A stretch of DNA of 20,414 bases, from contig CALVQP010000013.1 in assembly GCA_944358225.1 (NCBI GenBank), positions 1 to 20,414 of the forward strand. The letters run 5' to 3'. The position numbers and the translations under genes are program-made. The notes under the pieces were generated by a model, which was given only the letters and a program-made list of their open reading frames with translations, did not search any database and was not told the origin of the DNA. Numbering within the stretch: position 1 is the first letter of the stretch; each line of letters begins with the position of its first letter. Below are positions 5,732 through 13,173 of this stretch, piece after piece. The DNA is from an uncultured Bacilli bacterium (GTDB lineage: Bacteria; Bacillota_I; Bacilli_A; RF39; UBA660).

Positions 5732-6319
5732 ATCATTTTTAATTCCGGCTTTTACACCCTTGGCAACCTCTTTGGCAACATTGCCAATATGAGGAGCCAT
5801 TGCATCCATTTTTTCTTGTGAAACTGGCATCATTTGTTGGGCAGTAAATGCCGCTACTTTTCTTCCTTTTGCAAACATAAAAATACCAAAAGAAATCATA
5901 CCACTTGCAAGGCAAATAAATATACCAAGCACAATAGAATCTGTGGTAGCAAAATTTCCTACACTATTTTTGGCTAAACAATATTCTTGAGTAATACTAT
6001 TATTTCGATATTCATCAAATGCACAATGATCAAAACTCGGGTCTAAAGCATCAGTTATTATTTTCAAATCATATGCCTCTTTATCAGTATATTTGGCTCT
6101 ACTGTTGTAAACAATCCCCTTTTCTTCTAGACCATTCTTTTTGTCTTCAAGTGTTTTTTGTAAGCTTGCAAGTTTTGATAAATTGGGTTTTGCAATACCA
6201 TTATAAATTAAGTACCCGCCTATACATAATCCAATTATTAAAATAATTGTTGCAACTAAAGATAATTTTTTTACTGTTTTTTGATATTTTTCTTCATTTA
6301 AATATATATTATTTTTCAT
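5723..6319 (-). CDS. Two-helix membrane protein, paralogue of the gene at 3056
   Basis: Function unknown. 198 residues: YLNEEKYQK near the N-terminus, helix 1 at about 20-40, an external part of some 85 residues with a Lys/Glu-rich helical stretch (46-67) and two cysteines (99 and 114) that could form a disulfide, helix 2 at about 127-150, then KGRKVAAFTAQQMMPVSQE (151-169) and a MAP...AKEVAKGVKAGI tail. N-terminus and tail match the gene at 3056, but the external part is longer and unrelated. I chose the ATG at 6319 because it aligns with the paralogue's start and follows AAAGAAG; an ATG at 6337 is the alternative. It lies 30-50 nt after mutL and may share its transcript; a terminator follows. 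Confidence 0.75.
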   Translation of the reverse strand: MKNNIYLNEEKYQKTVKKLSLVATIILIIGLCIGGYLIYNGIAKPNLSKLASLQKTLEDKKNGLEEKGIVYNSRAKYTDKEAYDLKIITDALDPSFDHCAFDEYRNNSITQEYCLAKNSVGNFATTDSIVLGIFICLASGMISFGIFMFAKGRKVAAFTAQQMMPVSQEKMDAMAPHIGNVAKEVAKGVKAGIKNDKE

Positions 6320-6367
6320 TATTTCAACTTCTTTCATAGAATATTTGACTGAAATATAATTTTTATG

Positions 6368-8107
6368 CTAGTTCATTACTCTTTTAAACATTCTTTCTAG
6401 CTCATAAATACTAAATTTGATTATTGTAGGACGACCATGCGGACAGTTATACGGATTGTCAGTTAAAACAAGCTCTTCTAATAATTCTTCTATTGACTCC
6501 ATACTAATATTGGTATTACCTTTGATACTGGTTTTACAGGCTAATGTTATTGCAATATGCTCATTAAATTTAACCCGACTAAATTTATTTTTATTAGTAA
6601 TTATTAGATCAATAATACGACGACATTGTTCTTCTTCATACCCCTTTTTTAACCATGTGGGATGCTCTTTAATTATAAAGGTATTAAGACCAAACTCTTC
6701 TATTTTAAAGCCCATATTAAGTAAGACATCGATATTTTCTTTGATTATTAAATAATCACTAGAAGAAAGTTCGATATTAATTGGAAAAAGCAAGGCTATG
6801 GTGGAGGTCTTTTCTTCTTTTAAAGCTTTAAGATATTTCTCATAATTAATTCTTTCTTGAGCAGCGTGTTGATCAATTAAAAATAATCCCTCATCATTTT
6901 GAGCAATGATATAAGTACCTAAAGCCAGCCCGACGGGATATAATTTTAAAGTTTTTAACTTTTCATTAATAACAACAGGAGATTTATCTTCTTCCACAAC
7001 ATTTAAATCAAAGACTGTTTGCTCTTCTTGTACTTCAAAAGAAGTTGGCTGTTTTATAATTTCTTCAACATAAGTATTTTTAACAGGATTATCATTTGGT
7101 GTTAGTTCTATTTTAGGAATTAGAAGAGTTTTGTATAAAGCATCTTTTATGGTGGTCGTTAATAAATCTGATAGTTCTTTAATTTTACTAATTTTAATAT
7201 CTTGTTTAGTTGGATGAATATTGACATCAATCAAAGTTGGATCCGTATTAATTAATAAAACGACCACAGGATATTTAATATCAGGTATATAAGTATAATA
7301 AGCATCATTAATAATATTATTTAGCTCGTTATTACGAATAATACGACCATTAACAATCGTTATCATATGATTACGATTAGATTTTAATATTTGCGGTTTA
7401 CAAATATATCCATAAACATCAAAATCATCATTACTATTATTTATTTCGATCATATTAGAAGATATCTGAAGACCATAAACCTCATGAATAGTTTTTAACA
7501 AGTTATTACTACCACTAGTTTGTACAATGGTTTTGCCATTATTAGTAAGTGTAAAACGGATATGGGGATATGACAAAGCCAGTTTTTCAATAAAACTAGT
7601 AGTATTGGCAAGTTCTGTCGTTTCGCTTTTAAGATATTTTAGCCGAGCTGGAGTGTTATAAAATAATGAGGAAACTTCAATAGATGTCCCTCTATTGGCA
7701 CTAATTTTTTCTTGGGATATTAAATGCCCTCCGGTAATTTTAATTATACTACCAACATCATCAGTAGCTGTTATTAACGTAACTTTAGAGACACTAGCAA
7801 TAGATGGTAAAGCTTCACCACGAAATCCTAAAGTGTCAATAAAAAATAAATCATCTTCTTTTAGTAGTTTACTGGTTGCATGACGAGAAAAAGCCATTAA
7901 TGCATCTTGTTCATCCATACCTATTCCGTTATCGGTTACTTTAATACTTTTTAATCCGGCATCTATTAATTCAATTTTTATTTCACTAGAATCAGCATCG
8001 ATACTATTTTCGACTAATTCTTTGACAACTGAAGCACATTTTTCAACGACTTCTCCAGCAGCGATTTTATTAGCAAGAATATCGCTCATAATTTTAATTT
8101 TACTCAT
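6368..8107 (-). CDS. mutL: DNA mismatch repair protein MutL
   Basis: Acts with MutS in mismatch repair. The 579-residue product has the GHKL ATPase motifs VKELVENSIDAD (28-39), DNGIGM (59-64) and GFRGEAL (94-100), and NRGTSIEVSSLFYNTPARLKYL (from 138, core of the ATP lid region). A low-complexity linker (about 335-385) leads to the C-terminal dimerisation and nuclease domain with DQHAAQERINYE (412-423, the DQHAx2Ex4E metal site), ACKTSIKGN (523-531) and CPHGRPT (555-561). So it is the endonuclease type of MutL, as expected where MutH is absent. AAGGAAG sets the ATG at 8107. No mutS lies in the window, although cotE, its usual upstream neighbour in Bacillus, is 1.3 kb away. Confidence 0.97.
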   Translation of the reverse strand: MSKIKIMSDILANKIAAGEVVEKCASVVKELVENSIDADSSEIKIELIDAGLKSIKVTDNGIGMDEQDALMAFSRHATSKLLKEDDLFFIDTLGFRGEALPSIASVSKVTLITATDDVGSIIKITGGHLISQEKISANRGTSIEVSSLFYNTPARLKYLKSETTELANTTSFIEKLALSYPHIRFTLTNNGKTIVQTSGSNNLLKTIHEVYGLQISSNMIEINNSNDDFDVYGYICKPQILKSNRNHMITIVNGRIIRNNELNNIINDAYYTYIPDIKYPVVVLLINTDPTLIDVNIHPTKQDIKISKIKELSDLLTTTIKDALYKTLLIPKIELTPNDNPVKNTYVEEIIKQPTSFEVQEEQTVFDLNVVEEDKSPVVINEKLKTLKLYPVGLALGTYIIAQNDEGLFLIDQHAAQERINYEKYLKALKEEKTSTIALLFPINIELSSSDYLIIKENIDVLLNMGFKIEEFGLNTFIIKEHPTWLKKGYEEEQCRRIIDLIITNKNKFSRVKFNEHIAITLACKTSIKGNTNISMESIEELLEELVLTDNPYNCPHGRPTIIKFSIYELERMFKRVMN

Positions 8108-8129
8108 AATTTTACTTCCTTATGGCTAA

Positions 8130-8138
8130 ATTATACCA
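8130..8138 (-). promoter_or_regulatory. Extended -10 promoter for mutL
   Basis: TGG-TATAAT on the minus strand, 22 nt before the mutL start codon; only a poor -35 match (GTGTTT) lies 17 nt upstream. Confidence 0.55.
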
Positions 8139-8181
8139 AATTTTAATTAAAAAAACACTTTCATTTACTTAGGTTTTAAGA

Positions 8182-8679
8182 TTATTTATTTAAAGTGATT
8201 AAATTAAATAAGAAAATAGCCCAAACATTAGCAACAAGTTTAAATTTAAAACGATACATCTCATAAATAGCTACCCCTTTATCTACACAAGTTACAACCC
8301 AACTTTCTTTATATTTAGGTAATACACCGTTTAAAGGAAACATATGAGATTTAATGATATTTGCTTCTAAAGGTGAAATATCAAAATGCTTCTTAGCGTT
8401 TATTAAAGCAACATTAGGATGTGCTGAAAGAATCTTTCTAGATGTTTCTAAATTAAATTCTTCATCTAAATAAAAATCGTGTAATAATGCTGCTCGAGTA
8501 GCTTTTTGATAATCTAATTTTAAAGCTTTGCATAGCTTAAATGTTACTTTGGAAACACGATATGAATGACCAAATCTAGTAATTCCATGATGTAACTGTT
8601 TATCTAAATCTTTAAATTCATTATTATTTATTATATCTTTGATTAAATTCTGAAATTCGTCTTTATTTTTTTTAGACAT
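8182..8679 (-). CDS. HD-domain hydrolase
   Basis: A small metal-dependent phosphohydrolase of the HD superfamily; substrate unknown. 165 residues with HHGITRFGHSYRVS (30-43, first metal His at 38), LLHDFY with the HD pair His67-Asp68, downstream histidines in AHPNV and IIKSHMFPL, and VDKGVAIYE with the closing Asp. The last 25 or so residues are hydrophobic and could form one membrane helix. This HGxTRxxHSxRVS...ES..V..vDK pattern is widespread in Bacillota and uncharacterised. It differs from YqeK, the other HD protein of the yqe region. GAGGTGGGAAG precedes the ATG. Its own extended -10 promoter lies at 8712-8704; it may feed into mutL. Confidence 0.85.
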   Translation of the reverse strand: MSKKNKDEFQNLIKDIINNNEFKDLDKQLHHGITRFGHSYRVSKVTFKLCKALKLDYQKATRAALLHDFYLDEEFNLETSRKILSAHPNVALINAKKHFDISPLEANIIKSHMFPLNGVLPKYKESWVVTCVDKGVAIYEMYRFKFKLVANVWAIFLFNLITLNK

Positions 8680-8703
8680 AAACTTCCCACCTCAGACTAG
8701 TAA

Positions 8704-8712
8704 ATTATATCA
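8704..8712 (-). promoter_or_regulatory. Extended -10 promoter for the HD gene
   Basis: TGA-TATAAT on the minus strand, 24 nt upstream of the start codon; no clear -35. Confidence 0.55.
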
Positions 8713-8778
8713 CAAATTCCCAAAAATAATACATAAAATTTATAATTAACGATTTTGAAGTTAAATTGTTGTCAAATT

Positions 8779-8798
8779 AAAAGACTCTAAAAAGAGTC
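8779..8798 (-). terminator. rpsP-khpA terminator, overlapping the khpA stop
   Basis: GACTCT (8798-8793, minus strand) pairs with AGAGTC (8788-8783) around a T4 loop and is followed by TTTTAATTT. The khpA stop TAG (8789-8787) is inside the hairpin. Confidence 0.75.
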
Positions 8799-9032
8799 GA
8801 TGTTTATTTTTAAATTTCTTATATTATGTAAATAAGCATATGCTAAAATCATCGTACGTAAAGATGAAGCCATTTTACCTTGTTTGCCTATAACTCGGCC
8901 AATATCATCTTTAGAAACAATAATTTCTAAAATTGTAGCATCTTCATCCCCGCCAAAGGTTTTAACTTTGACTAATTCGGGTTTTTTAACAATACTTTTT
9001 ACTAAAAATTCACAGTAATCAATTAATTCCAT
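8787..9032 (-). CDS. khpA: KH-domain RNA-binding protein KhpA (YlqC)
   Basis: An 81-residue single KH domain. The GxxG loop lies in IGRVIGKQGKMASSLRTM, and the MELIDYCEFLVKSIV opening is typical. KhpA pairs with KhpB (Jag) and affects RNA processing and cell elongation in other Gram-positives. The ATG at 9032 begins one base after the rpsP stop; AGCAGG in the rpsP end serves as ribosome site, so the in-frame start inside rpsP (9062) is rejected. It directly follows rpsP, the standard order, but the rimM and trmD genes that usually come next are missing here, replaced by a terminator. Confidence 0.93.
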   Translation of the reverse strand: MELIDYCEFLVKSIVKKPELVKVKTFGGDEDATILEIIVSKDDIGRVIGKQGKMASSLRTMILAYAYLHNIRNLKINIDSF

Positions 9033-9033
9033 A

Positions 9034-9309
9034 CTATTTACCTGCTTTTTTAGAATCTGCAAACTTTTTCATAATTCCTTGTTTGCTTAATAAAGATCTA
9101 ACAGTATCTGTAGGAATAGCACCATTATTTAGCCAATAAAAAGCTTTTTCTTCGTCGATTTTTACTTCTGCAGGAACTGTAATTGGATTATATGTTCCAA
9201 CTGTAGCAATAAATCTTCCATCTCTTGGACTTCTAGAATCAGCTACAATAATACGATAAAAAGGTCTTTGCTTAGCGCCCATTCTTTTTAATCTAATCTT
9301 AACAGCCAT
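9034..9309 (-). CDS. rpsP: 30S ribosomal protein S16
   Basis: 91 residues, full length for S16, which helps fold the 5' domain of 16S rRNA. Begins [31 protein letters not shown] in the family pattern and contains [11 protein letters not shown] strong AAAGGAGG precedes the ATG. It leads a two-gene transcript with khpA under a near-consensus promoter. Confidence 0.97.
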   Translation of the reverse strand: MAVKIRLKRMGAKQRPFYRIIVADSRSPRDGRFIATVGTYNPITVPAEVKIDEEKAFYWLNNGAIPTDTVRSLLSKQGIMKKFADSKKAGK

Positions 9310-9341
9310 TATTTTTTCCTCCTTTGCTTTTATGTATTTGT

Positions 9342-9370
9342 ACTATATCATATATAAAAAGAGGTGTCAA
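9342..9370 (-). promoter_or_regulatory. rpsP promoter, its -35 inside the cotE terminator
   Basis: TTGACA (9370-9365), a 17-nt spacer and TATAGT (9347-9342) with a TGA extension. The -35 is part of the 3' arm of the hairpin that ends cotE. Confidence 0.8.
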
Positions 9371-9387
9371 CATAAAAGGGTTGACAC
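9356..9387 (-). terminator. cotE terminator
   Basis: GTGTCAAC (9387-9380, minus strand) pairs with GTTGACAC (9371-9364), 8 bp with an 8-nt loop, followed by CTC and T5 (9360-9356). It starts at the last base of the cotE stop codon. Confidence 0.7.
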
Positions 9388-9923
9388 TACTTTAAATAAT
9401 CAGTGGTAACTTCATCAATTTCTTTAGTTTCCTCTTCTTGAAGTGTTGGTTCATCTTCTAATACTTCATAATCATCTTCATCTTCTTCAACGCTTACTTT
9501 TACCATGGTATCTCCGACAATTTCAATGCCTAATTCTTTTTCAACGTTCATTTTAACAACGCCATTATCAATATTAACATCGGTTACAGTAGGTTGTTTT
9601 AAAGAACGAACAATAATTTCTGAGTTGTTAGTAAGTTTAGAATTGTCTTTTAAAGTCATATTCATTGTCTCATTATAACTAAAACGATCAGTTATAACAC
9701 TGGTTTTAGTATTATTATCATAAGAATACCATACATTAACATCAAAACTACCATTTACTTTAACATTCCCACCTGAATTTAAACCACTAAATTCATGATT
9801 AATTACCCAACATCCTAAAATTGTATCAGGCGTAATTTCGGGGGTAATTTCACAAACTGTTTTACTAGTTTTTTTAGCTTTACCAATAACAGCTTTAGTC
9901 ACAATTTCCTTAAATACCGCCAT
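9387..9923 (-). CDS. cotE: Outer spore coat morphogenetic protein CotE
   Basis: CotE organises the outer coat of the endospore in the mother cell. The 178-residue product (181 in B. subtilis) shows the family throughout: FKEIVTKAVIGKAKK at the start, ILGCWVINHEF, FDVNVWYSYDNNTKT, the RSLKQPTV block and an acidic C-terminal tail of Asp/Glu ending in DYLK. The ATG at 9923 follows AGAGGAGG; an in-frame ATG at 9944 lies upstream of that site. In B. subtilis cotE sits just before mutS-mutL; here it keeps the vicinity of mutL, but rpsP, khpA and an HD gene lie between and mutS is absent. Upstream is a possible mother-cell sigma promoter. With gpr it shows a sporulating lineage. Confidence 0.93.
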   Translation of the reverse strand: MAVFKEIVTKAVIGKAKKTSKTVCEITPEITPDTILGCWVINHEFSGLNSGGNVKVNGSFDVNVWYSYDNNTKTSVITDRFSYNETMNMTLKDNSKLTNNSEIIVRSLKQPTVTDVNIDNGVVKMNVEKELGIEIVGDTMVKVSVEEDEDDYEVLEDEPTLQEEETKEIDEVTTDYLK

Positions 9924-9943
9924 AGTTAAAACCTCCTCTATCA

Positions 9944-9971
9944 TAATCTATGCATCTAATAAGGTAAAAGT
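9944..9971 (-). promoter_or_regulatory. Possible sigma-K/sigma-E type promoter of cotE
   Basis: CATAGATTA (9952-9944, minus strand) fits the sigma-K -10 pattern CATANNNTA, and an AC lies 17 nt upstream (9971-9970), as in the short sigma-K -35. B. subtilis cotE is read by sigma-E and sigma-K. The -10 is very near the ribosome site (AGGAGG 9937-9932), which leaves almost no leader, so this is tentative. Confidence 0.4.
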
Positions 9972-9983
9972 ACTAGTTTTTTA

Positions 9984-10012
9984 CTTACAAAAAAAATAAT
10001 ATATGATAAAAT
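9984..10012 (+). promoter_or_regulatory. Promoter for the small ORF and HIT gene
   Basis: CTTACA (9984-9989), a 17-nt spacer that includes most of an A8 run, and TAAAAT (10007-10012) with TG at 10004-10005. The TGATAAAAT form is identical to that of the rpsT promoter. Confidence 0.6.
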
Positions 10013-10047
10013 ATGGTTAATTATTTGAGGGCAAAGGAAGTTTTGGG

Positions 10048-10152
10048 ATGATTAGACAATTTTTATCTTTAATTAAAGAAGCTAGAAAGAACTCTAAATA
10101 TAAAACCTTGAAAAATCAATATAAGAGAACAAGAATCTTGAAAATAGATTAA
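10048..10152 (+). CDS. 34-residue basic peptide of unknown function
   Basis: A short ORF beginning MIRQFLSLIKEARKNSKYK and ending in RTRILKID, with about ten Lys/Arg. AAAGGAAG (10033-10040) lies 7 nt before the ATG, a promoter is 36 nt upstream, and the HIT gene follows 29 nt later, so it is probably translated. The opening FLxLIKEAxKNxKYK resembles the cytoplasmic start of some short membrane proteins, but the hydrophobic part is lacking. It may be a genuine small protein, a leader peptide for the HIT gene or the stump of a truncated gene. Confidence 0.55.
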   Translation: MIRQFLSLIKEARKNSKYKTLKNQYKRTRILKID

Positions 10153-10181
10153 GAATATCTTATGATTATAGTGGTGATATA

Positions 10182-10550
10182 ATGAAAGATTGTTTATTTT
10201 GTAAAATTAAAGATGGTTTAGTAGACTCTTATAAAATATATGAAGATGATATTGTAATTGCTATTTTAGATGCTTATCCAGATGTGGATGGTCATACCTT
10301 AATTATTCCAAAAAAACATTATACTGATTATCAAAGCATAGATGATAAAACTTTAGTTCATATTAATCAAGTTGCAAAAAAATTAGGGGTGACGTTAATG
10401 GAAAAGTTTGAAGCTACTGGCTTAGCAATGATGGTAAATTATGGAGATAGACAAGTTATAAAGCATTTTCATTTGCATTTACTTCCTGATTATAAAAAGA
10501 AAAAAGCCTCTCTTTCTTCTAAGGAAGCTTTTGAAAAGTTTAATAGTTAA
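10182..10550 (+). CDS. HIT-family nucleotide hydrolase
   Basis: A histidine-triad protein that hydrolyses or transfers nucleotide phosphates, likely of the Hint/HinT type acting on AMP-conjugates. 122 residues: CLFCKI near the start (Cys4, Cys7), DDIVIAILDAYPDVDGHTLIIPKKHY (22-47) and the catalytic triad HFHLHLLP with His95, His97 and His99. GGTGAT sets the ATG. It shares a transcript with the small ORF upstream. Its stop overlaps the stop of the convergent HerA-like gene by a few bases. Confidence 0.93.
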   Translation: MKDCLFCKIKDGLVDSYKIYEDDIVIAILDAYPDVDGHTLIIPKKHYTDYQSIDDKTLVHINQVAKKLGVTLMEKFEATGLAMMVNYGDRQVIKHFHLHLLPDYKKKKASLSSKEAFEKFNS

Positions 10551-12304
10551 AACCAAATTTTTTCAACATCTATGTTATTAGATACTGGAAGTGGATTTGG
10601 TAAATTAAATTTAGTCATTAGTGGTATTTTAAAGGCTGTTCCAAATGTTAAAGCCATTCCCGATGGGAAGGTTTTTATTTTTTCAATATCTTGCGCACTA
10701 ACATTAGCAGATATATTAGAAATTATGGATAAATCAGCTGGATGAAACATTCTAAAAACAATAACATTAGCACATTGAGATAAAGCTGTTTCAGATAGTT
10801 CACTAGGTCGTTGCGTAATAAATCCTAAAATAGTTCCGTATTTACGTCCTTCTTTAGCGATACGATCAAAAATATTATAACCTATGATGTTGATATCGTT
10901 GTCATTTTGAACATAACGATGTGCTTCTTCTAAGATTATGTGAATAGGAAAAGAGCCACGATTTAACAAATTTGTAGTATAGTTGAAAAATAATTTAGCA
11001 TAAATTTTAGTTAGAATTTTAGCCATACGATCATCGATATAGTTAATATTAATATTAACTATTTGGGCAGGGCGACGATCAACAGTTGTAAAAAATTCTT
11101 TGATATAATCACTTTTACCAATTAGTTTATCAACTTCAAAAAATTGTTTAGTAGGACTATTAATAATAGCATTTAATCTAACTTTAATTTGATTATATTC
11201 TTCATAAGTTTTTTCATCAGTATAAACACCTTCACTTAGTAAGGCAAATTCTAAAGCATAGTAAAGATCATCTAGGTTATAAACAACATTTTTTTCATAT
11301 TTTATTTCATTTATATCTTGATCAGCATATTCTTGGAGTAGTTCAATAACAAACCCGATAGCATTCATTTTACCTTGATTATCAATATTTAAACATTGTG
11401 AAAGTTTACGCGTGTATCCTGGTTGATATACTAGAGTATCTAAATTTAGTGTTTCAGTATTATACTTAGATAAAACAGCAATTATTTGATCACGCATTTG
11501 CGTAGCTGATTTACCACTTGATAAAATATCTAATAAACATCTCGCTATAATATCATTTTTATATTCACTTATAGCTGCATCTTCACTTTTAAAAATATAA
11601 ACATATCTTAAAGTTTTTTCTAAAAGAGGAAGATGTGTAGAACTTGTACAATTTAAAAGTAAGGCTAAGTCATCTACTTCTAGAAAATAAGCAGGAAATT
11701 TAATGATTTCTGCATCAGAAAAAGTAGTATTGGTCGTGTAATATTTATAACCTAAATTGGGAAGTTGATTAATTTTATTTAAAGCTTTATTATATTCTCC
11801 GTAAGCATCAAAAAGGACAAGATGCGCATTAACAGGAGAAGCTGTATCATTATAATAAAATATATTTTGAATAATACTAGCAACACCACAGGATTTACCG
11901 GCACCACTATTCCCTAAAATGGCAAAGTGGGAAGAAAAAAAGTCATTTAATGATACCGAAATATTATAACCATCATAAATAGAAGATTTTCCTAATAATA
12001 AAGTATCTTTACTAGATATATCCTGTTTACCTAAAATAAATTCAACTTCACTCTTATAAATTAAACGAATTTGACAATTGGTTGATGGTTTTTTAGATAC
12101 TCCTTTTTTAAATTGATCATTAATTATTTCACCTAATAAATTTATTTTGATACTTTCTTCATCAATACCAATAATCTCACCAATAACTCGGCGATTATTT
12201 TCTGTTAAAATGACATGATAATTTAAAACACTACTTTCAGCAATATGAGTGGTATTACTAACCGTTATAAGATCATTATCGATAGCTATAATCTTTCCAA
12301 ACAT
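10547..12304 (-). CDS. HerA-like (DUF87) ATPase
   Basis: 585 residues of the HerA/FtsK superfamily of hexameric DNA-translocating ATPases. An N-terminal beta-rich region (1-90) fits a HAS-barrel. Then come the Walker A GNSGAGKS (131-138), FDAYGEYN (165-172), the Walker B IHIILEEAH (454-462), RIAKEGRKYG with likely arginine finger (481-490) and GFITQRPSELSETALSQCAN (from 494), all typical. HerA usually works with the NurA nuclease in archaeal DNA end processing, and bacterial members join defence pairs with SIR2 or other nucleases. No such partner is next to it: a HIT hydrolase is convergent and a DUF368 transporter is upstream. So it is an orphan and its task is unknown. AGGATGTGAT precedes the ATG. 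Confidence 0.88.
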   Translation of the reverse strand: MFGKIIAIDNDLITVSNTTHIAESSVLNYHVILTENNRRVIGEIIGIDEESIKINLLGEIINDQFKKGVSKKPSTNCQIRLIYKSEVEFILGKQDISSKDTLLLGKSSIYDGYNISVSLNDFFSSHFAILGNSGAGKSCGVASIIQNIFYYNDTASPVNAHLVLFDAYGEYNKALNKINQLPNLGYKYYTTNTTFSDAEIIKFPAYFLEVDDLALLLNCTSSTHLPLLEKTLRYVYIFKSEDAAISEYKNDIIARCLLDILSSGKSATQMRDQIIAVLSKYNTETLNLDTLVYQPGYTRKLSQCLNIDNQGKMNAIGFVIELLQEYADQDINEIKYEKNVVYNLDDLYYALEFALLSEGVYTDEKTYEEYNQIKVRLNAIINSPTKQFFEVDKLIGKSDYIKEFFTTVDRRPAQIVNININYIDDRMAKILTKIYAKLFFNYTTNLLNRGSFPIHIILEEAHRYVQNDNDINIIGYNIFDRIAKEGRKYGTILGFITQRPSELSETALSQCANVIVFRMFHPADLSIISNISANVSAQDIEKIKTFPSGMALTFGTAFKIPLMTKFNLPNPLPVSNNIDVEKIWF

Positions 12305-12331
12305 CTAAATCACATCCTATTATATGTTAGT

Positions 12332-12340
12332 ATTATATCA
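12332..12340 (-). promoter_or_regulatory. Extended -10 promoter of the HerA-like gene
   Basis: TGA-TATAAT on the minus strand, where the TGA (12340-12338) is also the stop codon of the DUF368 gene. The -35 region (GTTTAA, 17 nt upstream) is weak. Confidence 0.55.
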
Positions 12341-13141
12341 CAAATTTCCAAGCTTTAAACTAATAAAAAAGCCAATTATATATAAAGGAATAAGATAAAT
12401 AATATTTGATAAGCATAAAGACTTAATAATAGGAAGTAATAATAGCATAACACTACTTAAAGTAAAGCCTAAAACTAAAGAATATAATAAATCGGAATGT
12501 TTTTTTAACATAAAAGCTATAAATTTACTAACTATAATTATCCCAATAATTACGCCTAAACCAAAACAAATAGTATATGCTAGATGAGCAAAGGGATTAG
12601 CAAATAAAGCTAAAATAAAGTTATAACACTTTAACATCATAAATGTAGCTGTTCCACTAATACCTGGGATAATCATCGTAGCGGCGTCTAGAAAACCAAA
12701 TAAAATTACATGCAAATATGTAGAAAAATCAGCACTCGGAATAAATACTTCAAAGGAATTATAGTTGTTAATAAAGGTTATTAAGAAAATAGGTATTAAA
12801 AACGTTAAGATATTTTTACTGTTCCGAATTTTAAACCGTTTAAATATATATGGGATAGTACCACATATTAACCCTAAAAATAATGTGGTTGTACAAAGAG
12901 GAAAGTGCTTTAATAAAGATAATACAATACGACTAAAAAAGATAATAGCTAAAATGATACCAAGACCTAAATTAAATAAAAAATAGATAGTTTCTTGAAT
13001 ATTTTTAAACGGCTCTGTAATATAGGTAATAGCTTTTTCATAAACTCCTAAGGAAAATGCTAATAGACTACCACTAACACCAGGTATGATTTTTCCTATA
13101 CCAATAATAAAACCTTTTAAAATCAAAATAAAAGCTTGCAT
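12338..13141 (-). CDS. DUF368 membrane transporter (PopT-type, polyprenyl-phosphate)
   Basis: 267 residues, nearly all hydrophobic with about eight membrane helices. The two-fold repeat mark of DUF368 is clear: KIIPGVSGSLLAF (17-29) and MIIPGISGTATFM (156-168). DUF368 proteins such as PopT have been shown to return undecaprenyl phosphate across the membrane for cell-wall synthesis; that is family knowledge, not seen here. AGGTGATTAC precedes the ATG. It is 32 nt after yqeH and probably the last gene of the cysteine desulfurase-yqeG-yqeH transcript. It ends in TGA. Confidence 0.9.
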   Translation of the reverse strand: MQAFILILKGFIIGIGKIIPGVSGSLLAFSLGVYEKAITYITEPFKNIQETIYFLFNLGLGIILAIIFFSRIVLSLLKHFPLCTTTLFLGLICGTIPYIFKRFKIRNSKNILTFLIPIFLITFINNYNSFEVFIPSADFSTYLHVILFGFLDAATMIIPGISGTATFMMLKCYNFILALFANPFAHLAYTICFGLGVIIGIIIVSKFIAFMLKKHSDLLYSLVLGFTLSSVMLLLLPIIKSLCLSNIIYLIPLYIIGFFISLKLGNL

Positions 13142-13173
13142 GTAATCACCTATTAAAGTGTATGCAAAGCAAT

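Noticed and set aside
6417..6755. Plus-strand open frame of 112 codons
   Set aside because: It lies opposite the well-supported mutL, has no ribosome site and no domain pattern; a shadow frame.
9989..9996. A8 run in the small-ORF promoter as a third phase-variable switch
   Set aside because: A and T runs of this length are common in this AT-rich sequence, unlike G8/G9, so chance explains it well enough.
10547..12304. Defence island around the HerA-like gene
   Set aside because: All neighbours are housekeeping genes and no nuclease or other defence gene lies within the window.
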